Shown here: one piece after another, positions 1 through 7,354 of the stretch
Layout of the letters: each line of letters opens with the position of its first letter
How positions within the stretch are numbered: position 1 is the first letter of the stretch
NCBI GenBank assembly: GCA_946528555.1
Contig: CAMMYS010000030.1
Span: forward strand, 1-42,915
Direction of reading: 5' to 3'
Source: an uncultured Mycoplasmatota bacterium
GTDB taxonomy: Bacteria; Bacillota_I; Bacilli_A; RF39; UBA660
Length of the DNA: 42,915 bases
The notes under the pieces: generated by a model
What the model was told of the DNA's origin: nothing
Seen by the model: only the letters and a program-made list of their open reading frames with translations
Databases searched by the model: none
Made by a program: the position numbers and the translations under genes

Positions 1-8
1 TATCATAT

Positions 9-869
9 TTATCCTTTTAATATAATACTTCTTACACTAGAATCAATTACAAAGTCTTTAACATCTTCAATTAATTTATTATTTACATATATTTTTTTAT
101 TTTTAAAACTAATCTTTAATGCTTTTAATAATTCATATAATGATGAATATAATTTAATTTTAACAACTGTTGGTTTATTATCATATATAGTAACAACAGT
201 ATTATCATATGAATAATCTAAATGTATTGCTTTATGAATAGCAAGAATCTCTTCTATAGTATAAAAAACACAATTATCATTTTTAAACTTTCTATTAGAA
301 TGAACAATACAAATATTTAAAAAAGCATTTATATATTTATTATATGCATTTATTGAATAAAGATCAGATTTATCAATACATATATAACAATTTTTCATAT
401 TAAAAATATCTAAAAACTCATCTATAGCTTCTAGAATTTCCTCATATGATTCATAATTAATAACCATATCTCCTAAATCATATCTTTTATCATAATAAGA
501 ATTAATAACTAATGTTGTTTTACTATTAATTTTTTTATTTAAATTATATTTTTCTAAAGATTCAACTATTTCACTTTTCTTAAGTTTACTAATATTTTTA
601 AGAGGATTTATTTTTTCTCTTCTATCTATGAAATCATTTTCTATAACTAATGTATTAGATTTCTTATCAGCAAATGTCATTTCTCTAGTACCAATTATTT
701 TTCCACTAACTGGACTATATAATTTCTTTCCCTGTGAGTTTTCACCTAAATAATAATTATTAAGCACTAACTTACTTCTTTTTATATGAAGAGTATCCAT
801 TTTATCAAATGGAATATAAATAAATTCAGGTGATAAATAAGTTATATATTTTTGTATTTCTTTAGCCAT
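9..869 (-). CDS. RnfC/PrdC-like protein without ferredoxin domain
   Basis: 286 aa, complete. The N-terminal part (about residues 10-90) has the RnfC-type barrel-sandwich pattern: an IPF stretch, then YSPVSGKIIG, then LVIEND, as in the RnfC core where an HAPxSG motif precedes a short beta hairpin. The middle (about 115-200) resembles the Rossmann-like part of RnfC/PrdC and the C-terminal 60 residues look like an SLBB-type ubiquitin-like fold. No CxxCxxC ferredoxin clusters and no glycine-rich FMN/NADH loop are visible, so it is unlikely to carry electrons as RnfC does. Start supported by GAGAGGAAA before ATG. No rnf or proline-reductase genes lie nearby. Family assignment is moderate; role unknown. 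Confidence 0.55.
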   Translation of the reverse strand: MAKEIQKYITYLSPEFIYIPFDKMDTLHIKRSKLVLNNYYLGENSQGKKLYSPVSGKIIGTREMTFADKKSNTLVIENDFIDRREKINPLKNISKLKKSEIVESLEKYNLNKKINSKTTLVINSYYDKRYDLGDMVINYESYEEILEAIDEFLDIFNMKNCYICIDKSDLYSINAYNKYINAFLNICIVHSNRKFKNDNCVFYTIEEILAIHKAIHLDYSYDNTVVTIYDNKPTVVKIKLYSSLYELLKALKISFKNKKIYVNNKLIEDVKDFVIDSSVRSIILKG

Positions 870-921
870 AGTATTTCCTCTCTACAAATTATTATATATT
901 ATAATGTATTTTTTTAAAAGA

Positions 922-945
922 AAAAGAAGTTTTTATTCTTCTTTT
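922..945 (-). terminator. Possible weak terminator after the DUF5662 gene
   Basis: An 8-bp inverted repeat (AAAAGAAG/CTTCTTTT) spans the DUF5662 stop codon and is followed on the minus strand by a T-rich stretch. It has only two G:C pairs, so strength is doubtful. Confidence 0.35.
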
Positions 946-1478
946 AAACAATTATCATATATTTCTTTTAAATGTCTTTTATTTAATATTACTTCACCAT
1001 TATTTTTTAGATCAAGAAATACTTGCTCTAAGAAATTATTCATTTTTGGATTAATCATATATGTATCTTTTCTTTCTATAAAATATTTATATGGAAATCC
1101 ATCATCATATTTCTTCTTATTATATACTTTAGAAGCAGATATTCTATCACAAACCATTTCAACCATATATTTAAATGGTATTATAGGAGTTTTTGTTGGT
1201 GCTGCATAATCATACCAATATTCAAAATGATGCTTATTACGTCCAAAATGATGTAACCATGCTTTAGAATACCCTTCTATGTTTTTAGCTGCTAATAAAG
1301 GGCTATATTTGCCTTTAGACTTCTTATAATATTTAACTGATTCATGGAATTCTTCAAATGAATATTTAGATAAATCATGAGTAAGCCCTCTCCATATAAA
1401 TCCACACTTACAACATAATCTAAATACTTCAAACCTATGAGCATTTACAGTATGCAAATGATGTAAAAAATAATTCAT
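933..1478 (-). CDS. DUF5662 family protein
   Basis: 181 aa. Matches the DUF5662 family along its length: an N-terminal HLxTVxxHR segment, a GLxHDLSKYS motif around residue 35, the block AWLHHFGRNKHHFEYWYDY near residues 75-90, then a MVCDRISASK helix. The conserved His/Asp pairs resemble an HD-like metal site, but no biochemical function is established for the family that I can name. SD GGAGTTT precedes ATG by three bases. Follows yneF, separated by an AT-rich hairpin. Confidence 0.8.
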   Translation of the reverse strand: MNYFLHHLHTVNAHRFEVFRLCCKCGFIWRGLTHDLSKYSFEEFHESVKYYKKSKGKYSPLLAAKNIEGYSKAWLHHFGRNKHHFEYWYDYAAPTKTPIIPFKYMVEMVCDRISASKVYNKKKYDDGFPYKYFIERKDTYMINPKMNNFLEQVFLDLKNNGEVILNKRHLKEIYDNCLKEE

Positions 1479-1493
1479 ATTAAACTCCTTTCA

Positions 1494-1521
1494 AAAATAT
1501 CAATATTTCTATTGATATTTT
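1494..1521 (-). terminator. Putative terminator after yneF
   Basis: A 12-bp perfect inverted repeat (arms 1494-1505 and 1510-1521, loop of four) overlaps the last codons of yneF and is followed by a short T run on the minus strand. The stem is almost all A:T. Confidence 0.5.
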
Positions 1522-1718
1522 TGCATTTGTTTCATTAATTGATTAACTTGTTTTTGACTAGGTTGTCTACCCATTCCTCTCATTAAAGTTTTTATCATTT
1601 CTTCACTAATTGGTGGATTTTCTTTTAATTGTTTTTGAAACATATGTTTAGCTATAAAAAATCCAGCTATTAATCCACCAATGATACCTACTACTAAATA
1701 TAAAATATCACGCCACAT
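1509..1718 (-). CDS. yneF: YneF family (UPF0154) membrane protein
   Basis: 69 aa with one N-terminal membrane helix (about residues 4-23, GIIGGLIAGFFIA), followed by the family signature NPPISEEMIKTLMRGMGRQPS and a Q/K-rich tail. Length and motif order fit YneF/UPF0154, a short single-pass protein widespread in Bacillota and Mollicutes with no firm function. SD AGGAGGAAT sits just before ATG. It is 52 bases downstream of the PBP gene, so it may be read through from the division operon. Confidence 0.88.
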   Translation of the reverse strand: MWRDILYLVVGIIGGLIAGFFIAKHMFQKQLKENPPISEEMIKTLMRGMGRQPSQKQVNQLMKQMQKYQ

Positions 1719-1770
1719 AAATATTCCTCCTGTAATTAATTATATCTATAAATTAATTAATTATCAATAA

Positions 1771-3969
1771 TTATTGCTTCTTCTTATCTTCTTTAGTAGA
1801 GTTTGTTTCTTCTTCTTTTTTATATTTAACTTCAAGTTCTACTTCAAGAGTACCACCATTTACTACAGAACCTTCGCTAATAGAACTATTAACTACATAT
1901 CCATATCCAACAAATGATGTATTAAGATTCAATAATCCAGCAAGAGTTGATACTTCATTTCTAGACCATCCTTTTATATTAGGCATCTTATATTCACTAT
2001 CATTAGTAAGTAAGAATACTTTACTATTTAAATTTAAACTTGTAGAACTTTCTGGATATTGTTTTATTATTTTAGTTCCCGATCCAAGAACAATTGGTTT
2101 TAATTTGCTTTCCTCTAATTTAGTTTTAACTTCTTCAGTATTTTTATTTATATATGACTCAAGTTTAACAACATCTTCAAATTCATTAACTTGTCCATCT
2201 TCACCATATATATTTAAATAGGTTCCTACATCTTTAACTAAATCTTTAACAGCAGTATAAATATATTTTGAACTATTCATTCTAGATGCTGCTACATAAA
2301 CTATTACTTGAGGGTCCTTGCCTGGGAATAAACCAGCAAAGCTTCTAACATAAGTACTCTTTAAATAACCACCTTCTGATGAAGCAATTTCTGCTGTACC
2401 AGTTTTACCAATTAAATCATATCCTTTAACTCTATATTTTGTTCCAGTAGACATTCTTGCTCTACCATCAACAACACCACGCATCAAATCAATCATATGA
2501 TTAACATTTTCTTCTGATGCAATTTTTCTTACTTCGGTTCTTTCTCCAGTACTAATTACTTCACCAGTTTCACCATTTACTATTTTAGAAACTAAATATG
2601 GTTTTATCATAACCCCTTTATTTGCTAATACTGTTAAAGCTTGCATCATTTGAATTGCAGTTACAGAAATACCTTGTCCGAATGATGCACTTGCTATTTC
2701 TGTACCATATCTAAAATCCACAACACCAGCTTGTTCATTAGGCAAAGTAATATCAGTCTTTTGACCAAATCCTAAGTTAGTATAAAAATCTTTTAATTTA
2801 GCTCTTCCTACACTTAAACCTAATTTAGTAGCTGCTACGTTAGAAGAACCCATAAAACCCTCATCGTATGTAATTGTTCCCCATCCATAACCATTCCAGT
2901 CTTTAATAGTAGCATCATCTACTTTTATACGACCACTTTGATAAGTAGCTTTTCCATTATATTTTCCATTTTCCATAGCAGCTAGGAAACTAAATATTTT
3001 CATAGTAGATCCAGGCTCATATGTATAAGATACAAAAGGATCATAATAAGATTTTATTTCTAATGTATTATTATTAAAACTTGGTGTTGTTCCAACTCCA
3101 AGAATAGCTCCTGTTTTAGCATCCATTACTCCTACTATAGCCCATTCAGGTTTAGATAAAGCAAGAGTATTAGCAGCTTGTTGAGCATATATTTGAACAT
3201 TATCATCTATAGTTAAATAAATATCATTTCCACTTATTTGCTTCTTTTCTACAGCAGGTGCATTAGTTATTTGATATCCTTGTAAATCACTTTGATATTC
3301 AATATAACCATTTTCACCACTTAATTCATCATTAAAATATAGTTCACTACCCATTTCACCATAACTAGCTCCAGTAGATTCGTCTTTTTTAACATAACCT
3401 AATATATATGATAAAAAATTACCATTAGGATAATATCTTTTAGTACTACCAACAAAATCTATTCCAGGTAACCCTAAATCTTCTATTTGTTCTTTTAATA
3501 GTTCTGTTATTCCTCTTCCACCAGGCCCTAATTCAACTTGATATGGACTAACTTTAGTACAATTATGATATTCATCACAAGAATCAACTTGAGTATTTAA
3601 TATTTCCATTATTCTCTTCTCACTCATATTAATTAATGGGCTTAAAGTTTTAGCAGTTGTTTCTTTATCAATTACATGATGTGGATGAGCCATATCTTTT
3701 GTTCTAGATGGAGATAAATATGCTATTACTGTATAACTATTAACGTCTTTAGCAAGTACCTCTCCACCAGCAGAATATATGCTTCCTCTAGTAGCATGTA
3801 TAGTCTTTTTAACAGTTTGTCTTGAAGAAGCAAATTCTTCTAAAGTTGAACCATTTACTTTTATATTACCTGTTCCAACATAAATAAGTCTTACAATAAG
3901 ACACAAAAAAATAAAAACAACACAAAAAATAAATATGCTATTTATTTTAATTGTTTTTATTTTCTTCAT
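1771..3969 (-). CDS. pbpB: Division penicillin-binding protein 2 with PASTA domains
   Basis: 732 aa class B PBP (FtsI/PBP2B/SpoVD type): peptidoglycan transpeptidase of the divisome. One membrane anchor near residues 9-30, a dimerisation domain from about residue 50, and a transpeptidase domain with active-site GSTMKIF (SxxK), SSN in the GSSNVAAT segment, and KTGTAE. The last 130 residues hold two PASTA-like repeats, the second starting at MPNIKGWS, then a charged tail. PASTA modules are typical of Gram-positive division PBPs. It is the fourth gene of mraZ-rsmH-ftsL-pbp, 10 bases after ftsL, with SD GAGGTG. The rest of the dcw cluster (mraY, murD, ftsZ) does not follow. The symbol pbpB is by position; spoVD is a possible alternative. 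Confidence 0.93.
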   Translation of the reverse strand: MKKIKTIKINSIFIFCVVFIFLCLIVRLIYVGTGNIKVNGSTLEEFASSRQTVKKTIHATRGSIYSAGGEVLAKDVNSYTVIAYLSPSRTKDMAHPHHVIDKETTAKTLSPLINMSEKRIMEILNTQVDSCDEYHNCTKVSPYQVELGPGGRGITELLKEQIEDLGLPGIDFVGSTKRYYPNGNFLSYILGYVKKDESTGASYGEMGSELYFNDELSGENGYIEYQSDLQGYQITNAPAVEKKQISGNDIYLTIDDNVQIYAQQAANTLALSKPEWAIVGVMDAKTGAILGVGTTPSFNNNTLEIKSYYDPFVSYTYEPGSTMKIFSFLAAMENGKYNGKATYQSGRIKVDDATIKDWNGYGWGTITYDEGFMGSSNVAATKLGLSVGRAKLKDFYTNLGFGQKTDITLPNEQAGVVDFRYGTEIASASFGQGISVTAIQMMQALTVLANKGVMIKPYLVSKIVNGETGEVISTGERTEVRKIASEENVNHMIDLMRGVVDGRARMSTGTKYRVKGYDLIGKTGTAEIASSEGGYLKSTYVRSFAGLFPGKDPQVIVYVAASRMNSSKYIYTAVKDLVKDVGTYLNIYGEDGQVNEFEDVVKLESYINKNTEEVKTKLEESKLKPIVLGSGTKIIKQYPESSTSLNLNSKVFLLTNDSEYKMPNIKGWSRNEVSTLAGLLNLNTSFVGYGYVVNSSISEGSVVNGGTLEVELEVKYKKEEETNSTKEDKKKQ

Positions 3970-3979
3970 GTATACACCT

Positions 3980-4267
3980 CTATTCAGAAACTACTCTAAT
4001 ATTACTATTATTATACTCCAAACCAAAGGTATCTGCAACTTCTAATGCATTATCAAGAGATGCAAGTTCATTAATTTTCATTTGAATACTTGCATTCATT
4101 TCATTTTGAGAGTTTATTTTAGATTTTAATCTTTGAAGTTCTGAGTTTGATGATTGAATCATAGCTTTTCCAACAAAACTTACAAGGAAAAATCCAACTA
4201 CAAATATAACGATCATAGCTGTTAAAAATTTCTCTCCTCTTAATTTTACATACTTTGTTCTTTTCAT
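3980..4267 (-). CDS. ftsL: Cell-division protein FtsL
   Basis: 95 aa bitopic protein: basic N terminus (MKRTKYVKLRGEK), one membrane helix at about residues 15-37, then a heptad-like coiled coil (SELQRLKSKINSQNEMNAS) of the kind that pairs with DivIC/FtsB. FtsL sequences are poorly conserved, so the call rests on size, topology and the canonical place between rsmH and the division PBP. ATG overlaps the rsmH stop as ATGA, implying coupled translation. Confidence 0.85.
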   Translation of the reverse strand: MKRTKYVKLRGEKFLTAMIVIFVVGFFLVSFVGKAMIQSSNSELQRLKSKINSQNEMNASIQMKINELASLDNALEVADTFGLEYNNSNIRVVSE

Positions 4268-5166
4268 CTTATCCTCTCAATTACTCTTAATTTTGAACTT
4301 CTACTTCTATTATTATCTTCAAGCTCTTCACTTGAAGGAGTTATCTTAATTATTTTTTTAGCTCTAGCCTTTTTATCTTCTGGAACTATTGGCAAGTGTT
4401 TAACACTATCATCATCACTACATAAATCTTTAAATACTTTAGCTACAATCTTATCTTCTAATGAATGAAATGAAATTACTTCAAGTCTTCCTCCAACTTT
4501 TAATAAATCAAATGCATCTCTTAAAGATTGTTCTAATATATCCAATTCATGATTTACTTCTATTCTTATAGCTTGAAATACTTTTCTAGCTGGATGATGA
4601 TTATTTCTATAGCTCATTGGAACACTATTTTTAATTACTTCAACAAGTTCTAAAGTGGTATTAATAGGTCTGTTTGAAATAATTCCTTTAGCTATAGGTT
4701 TTGCATAATCTTCTTCGCCAAATCTATAAAATATATCTACTAATTTTTCATAACTATATTCATTTACAACATTCTTAGCGCTGAAGTCACTTGATCTATC
4801 CATTCTCATATCAAGTGGTGCATCTTTATGGAAGCTAAATCCTCTTTCTGCTTCATCAAGTTGAGGACTAGATACACCTAGATCAAATAGAATTCCATCT
4901 ACTTCAGTATTAATATATTTTTTCATATCTTTGAAGTTGCTTTTAATTATTTTAAAATTATCAGCAATCTCTGATAATTTTTTATTTGAATAATTAATTG
5001 CTTCTTCATCTTGATCAAAGGCGAAAAGGAACCCCTTTTTATTCAATTTCCTAAGAATCTCGCCTGAGTGCCCTGCATATCCTACAGTAGCATCTATATA
5101 AGTTTTACCCTCTGACACATTTAAGTATTCTATTACCTCATTAAATAATACACTTTTATGCTTCAT
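4264..5166 (-). CDS. rsmH: 16S rRNA (cytosine1402-N4)-methyltransferase RsmH
   Basis: 300 aa, the expected length for RsmH (MraW), which uses SAM to methylate N4 of C1402 in the ribosomal P site. Visible signatures: MKHKSVLFNEVIEYL at the start, SAM loop DATVGYAGHSGEIL (about residues 25-38), DGILFDLGVSSPQLDEAERGF (about 92-112), HPARKVFQAIRI and EVISFHSLEDKIVK-like EVISFHSLEDKIVAKVF. Its start overlaps the mraZ end by 11 bases. Confidence 0.97.
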   Translation of the reverse strand: MKHKSVLFNEVIEYLNVSEGKTYIDATVGYAGHSGEILRKLNKKGFLFAFDQDEEAINYSNKKLSEIADNFKIIKSNFKDMKKYINTEVDGILFDLGVSSPQLDEAERGFSFHKDAPLDMRMDRSSDFSAKNVVNEYSYEKLVDIFYRFGEEDYAKPIAKGIISNRPINTTLELVEVIKNSVPMSYRNNHHPARKVFQAIRIEVNHELDILEQSLRDAFDLLKVGGRLEVISFHSLEDKIVAKVFKDLCSDDDSVKHLPIVPEDKKARAKKIIKITPSSEELEDNNRSRSSKLRVIERIR

Positions 5167-5593
5167 ATGGACTATCGAATATATCTTCAGTTATTTCTTC
5201 TAAAGATTCTTCATTCTCTTTCATATATCTATTAAATTCTTCTAAGCTCCAAATTTCTAGTCGTTCATTCACGCCGATAATAACACACTCTTTGTTAATA
5301 CCGGCGTAATGAACTAACGGTGAGGTAATATTAATTCGACCTTGTTTATCGAATTCAATTTGAGAAGCTCCACCAATGAATGTACGCTCAAAAGCTCTTA
5401 CATTCTTTTTGGTAAATTGTAATGAACTTACTTTTTGCATTATTTTATTCCATTCAACTTCGGAATAAACAAATAAGCATTTATCAAGTCCTTTTGTGAT
5501 GATGAATCTTTCCCCTAGTTCACTACGGAACTTAGAAGGAATTATTAATCTTGATTTTTCATCTAAATTGTGATGAAATTCACCCATTAACAT
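5156..5593 (-). CDS. mraZ: Transcriptional regulator MraZ
   Basis: 145 aa with two AbrB-like SpoVT/MraZ repeats: GEFHHNLDEKSRLIIPSKFR near the N terminus and FDKQGRINITSPL near residue 80. MraZ forms a ring and binds short repeats upstream of its own gene to control the division operon. Here the expected repeats are directly upstream (5601-5640). The start at 5593 (MLMGEF) fits the usual M-x-MGE beginning; GGGGTG eight bases upstream is the likely ribosome site and lies inside the last operator repeat. Confidence 0.96.
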   Translation of the reverse strand: MLMGEFHHNLDEKSRLIIPSKFRSELGERFIITKGLDKCLFVYSEVEWNKIMQKVSSLQFTKKNVRAFERTFIGGASQIEFDKQGRINITSPLVHYAGINKECVIIGVNERLEIWSLEEFNRYMKENEESLEEITEDIFDSPYEA

Positions 5594-5600
5594 GATTCAA

Positions 5601-5640
5601 ACACCCCACTTTCTACCACTTTGTTTCACTTCCTACCACT
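5601..5640 (-). promoter_or_regulatory. MraZ operator: four 10-bp direct repeats
   Basis: On the minus strand four consecutive 10-base units begin GTGG, GTGA, GTGG and GTGG, in perfect 10-bp phase. This is the known MraZ box arrangement (three or four GTGG-type boxes, one helical turn apart). The repeats start right at the -10 element, cover the transcription start and end in the mraZ ribosome binding site, so bound MraZ should block initiation. Confidence 0.9.
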
Positions 5641-5669
5641 ATATTACTATTTTTATAGGTGTTTGTAAA
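5641..5669 (-). promoter_or_regulatory. Promoter of the mraZ division operon
   Basis: Minus strand TTTACA (5669-5664), a 17-base spacer and TAATAT (5646-5641). It abuts the MraZ repeats. Confidence 0.85.
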
Positions 5670-5709
5670 TACTTATTTTTTAAAATTGTGTAAATTTCAC
5701 GTAAATAAA

Positions 5710-5731
5710 AAAGCCACAATTTTGTGGCTTA
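5710..5731 (-). terminator. Terminator after the YcxB-like gene
   Basis: AAGCCACAA/TTGTGGCTT stem with a short loop and a T6 run on the minus strand, 7 bases after the stop of the 5738-6283 gene. It insulates the division operon from upstream transcription. Confidence 0.9.
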
Positions 5732-5737
5732 TATTTT

Positions 5738-6283
5738 TTACTTCTTTTTAGTGTTGTCTATAATTAAATCAGCTTTACCTATTTCCTTTACATATTTCAA
5801 TATATCTTTTTTATATTTTATATTAATAGCAAGTAATATCTTTTTAATATCTTTTGGTATAAAACATACTGTATATTCATTAATAGTTATATATTTAACA
5901 TCTTTCCATTTAATCTTATATGTATGCTCACTTGTTTTATATTCAATATGATCTTCATCAAATGTAACAGTAATAGTACCTTTAACATTCATAAATGCTT
6001 TAATTCTCTTAATAATCATAAAATGATATAAAAGACTTAATAAAACTAAAAATCCAGAAAATATACATAAATATGTATGTAATTTATATGAACTATCTAA
6101 TATAGATAATACTAAAAATACAATAAATAATATTAATGATATTGTTCCTAATCTAATTGCATCTTTACTTAATCTATGAACTTTCATATGAGGATTTTTA
6201 ACTAATGAATCATATTTAGACATTATATATAAATATTCATCATATACATAAGAACTTCCTCTTTCTTTAATTTCTAGTTTCAT
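5738..6283 (-). CDS. YcxB-like domain membrane protein
   Basis: 181 aa. Cytoplasmic N terminus, two membrane helices (about residues 47-64 and 70-90), then a beta-rich C-terminal domain with the YcxB-type order ITVTFDEDHIEYKTS, YKIKWKDVKYITI, YTVCFIPK. YcxB-like proteins are small integral proteins of unknown function. SD AGGAAGTGAT precedes ATG. Single gene with its own terminator. Confidence 0.65.
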   Translation of the reverse strand: MKLEIKERGSSYVYDEYLYIMSKYDSLVKNPHMKVHRLSKDAIRLGTISLILFIVFLVLSILDSSYKLHTYLCIFSGFLVLLSLLYHFMIIKRIKAFMNVKGTITVTFDEDHIEYKTSEHTYKIKWKDVKYITINEYTVCFIPKDIKKILLAINIKYKKDILKYVKEIGKADLIIDNTKKK

Positions 6284-6318
6284 ATTATCACTTCCTATTA
6301 AAATTATTATATCATAAA

Positions 6319-6340
6319 AAAACTAAGTTTAACTTAGTTT
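6319..6340 (-). terminator. Terminator after the queuosine-precursor transporter gene
   Basis: AAACTAAG/CTTAGTTT inverted repeat followed by T7 on the minus strand; it overlaps the last codons and stop of the 6329-6994 gene. Confidence 0.8.
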
Positions 6341-6994
6341 CTTTGATAAATATAAAAATGGTGTATCAAATAATGCAATAACTATCTCAACAGCAGATAT
6401 TGTAGTAGCAATATTTAGCATAGTTGGAATATCATAAATACCTACAAATGCAAAGAAAATAAAGAAATAATTTTCAAGTACATTAGATATGATTGTTGCT
6501 ACATTATTTCTTACCCATAATTGTTTAGGTAATTTCTTTTTAATCTTTTCAAATAAGAAAATATCTAAATTATTACTAATATAAAACATTATAATACTAG
6601 ATATACTTATTCTTAAATTTAAACTAAATAAAGTTACCATTGAATCATGTGCAAAATCTGTTACATCAGGAGTAAACAATAAACCTATTTGCATTATTAT
6701 AGTAAATGATATCATTGCAAATACAGCAAGTTTAATAGCATGTTTACTATATTTAGAGCCATACTTTTCACTTATAATATCTGTTGCTAAGAAAACTGAT
6801 GCAAATAATACATTCCCACATGTAGATGTAAAGCCATTAAATAAACTAACAGTTTGACATTCTAATATGTTTGCCATTATTAATGCAATAGCGGTCCAAA
6901 CATAAAGTCCTTCTTTTTTAAATATTTTTTCAATTAATACAACCATTGTAAATGTAACAATTATATTAATGAAAATTAATAACACATTATTCAT
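6329..6994 (-). CDS. yhhQ: Queuosine-precursor (VUT/YhhQ-type) transporter
   Basis: 221 aa, about six membrane helices. The VUT/YhhQ family pattern is visible: NVLFASVFLATDIISEKYG near residues 62-80, in which the acidic DIISEKYG is diagnostic, and KKKLPKQLWVRNNVATIISN near 150-170. Family members import preQ0/preQ1 for queuosine synthesis. The preQ1-like riboswitch directly before the start (7004-7043) supports preQ1-type cargo in this organism. SD AAGGAGAG lies inside the riboswitch 3' region, pointing to translational control. Confidence 0.87.
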   Translation of the reverse strand: MNNVLLIFINIIVTFTMVVLIEKIFKKEGLYVWTAIALIMANILECQTVSLFNGFTSTCGNVLFASVFLATDIISEKYGSKYSKHAIKLAVFAMISFTIIMQIGLLFTPDVTDFAHDSMVTLFSLNLRISISSIIMFYISNNLDIFLFEKIKKKLPKQLWVRNNVATIISNVLENYFFIFFAFVGIYDIPTMLNIATTISAVEIVIALFDTPFLYLSKKLS

Positions 6995-7003
6995 ATAAAC
7001 TCT

Positions 7004-7043
7004 CCTTCCCTTTTTTATACTAGGATGTGTAGGTTAACTAGTA
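7004..7043 (-). promoter_or_regulatory. preQ1-I-like riboswitch (translational)
   Basis: Minus strand order: P1 5' arm ACTAG (7042-7038), loop containing UUAACC and CUACAC, P1 3' arm CUAGU (7023-7019), A-rich tail AUAAAAAA (7018-7011), then GGGAAGGAGAG. CUACAC and the AUAAAAAA tail match the class I preQ1 aptamer. The loop ACC can pair with the GG of the tail to close the pseudoknot and hide the start of the ribosome site. Located 17 bases before the start of a queuosine-precursor transporter. Seen by eye only, no covariance search. Confidence 0.78.
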
Positions 7044-7079
7044 CCAAATAAGTATATATTATTATTTATTTTTAATCAA

Positions 7080-7103
7080 TAAAAAAAGCATTAAAATGCT
7101 TTT
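7080..7103 (-). terminator. Terminator of the lipid-type operon
   Basis: AAAAGCATT/AATGCTTTT stem with T7 on the minus strand, directly after the stop of the small gene 7104-7322. It closes the operon that begins near 16.4 kb. Confidence 0.85.
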
Positions 7104-7322
7104 TTATTTAAATAATTTTCCAATTTTATCAGTTAATCCTGTTTCATCTAGTTTAAGTTTAACTTTAACAGTCTTAACTACTTCTTTTATTTTATCATCA
7201 GGTAAATCAATTCCAATTATTTCTTCAACAGCTTTAATTGGATCTTTCTTAAATTTACTGGCAAAGGCTTTATCATTTTTAACTTTGTCAACAATCTTGT
7301 TAATTTCTTTTTTAATATCCAT
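7104..7322 (-). CDS. Small NHLP-leader-like protein
   Basis: 72 aa, helical and lysine-rich, no membrane segment. The core KKDPIKAVEEIIGIDLPDDK (about residues 25-45) followed by a V/K strand resembles the nitrile-hydratase-like leader (NHLP) fold, seen both in RiPP precursors and in stand-alone clostridial proteins of about 70-80 aa. There is no Gly-Gly cleavage site, no cysteine-rich core and no phosphopantetheine DSL serine, so it is neither an obvious RiPP precursor nor an acyl carrier protein. Last gene of the operon, 32 bases after the ANL gene. SD GGAGGT before ATG. Function unknown. Confidence 0.6.
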   Translation of the reverse strand: MDIKKEINKIVDKVKNDKAFASKFKKDPIKAVEEIIGIDLPDDKIKEVVKTVKVKLKLDETGLTDKIGKLFK

Positions 7323-7354
7323 ATTCCTACCTCCAAATAAATTATATCATATTT

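Noticed and set aside
904..1209. Forward 101-codon frame opposite the DUF5662 gene
   Set aside because: Antisense to a gene with clear family motifs; no ribosome site; typical AT-rich shadow frame.
7104..7322. Acyl carrier protein for the ANL enzyme
   Set aside because: No DSL-type serine for phosphopantetheine.
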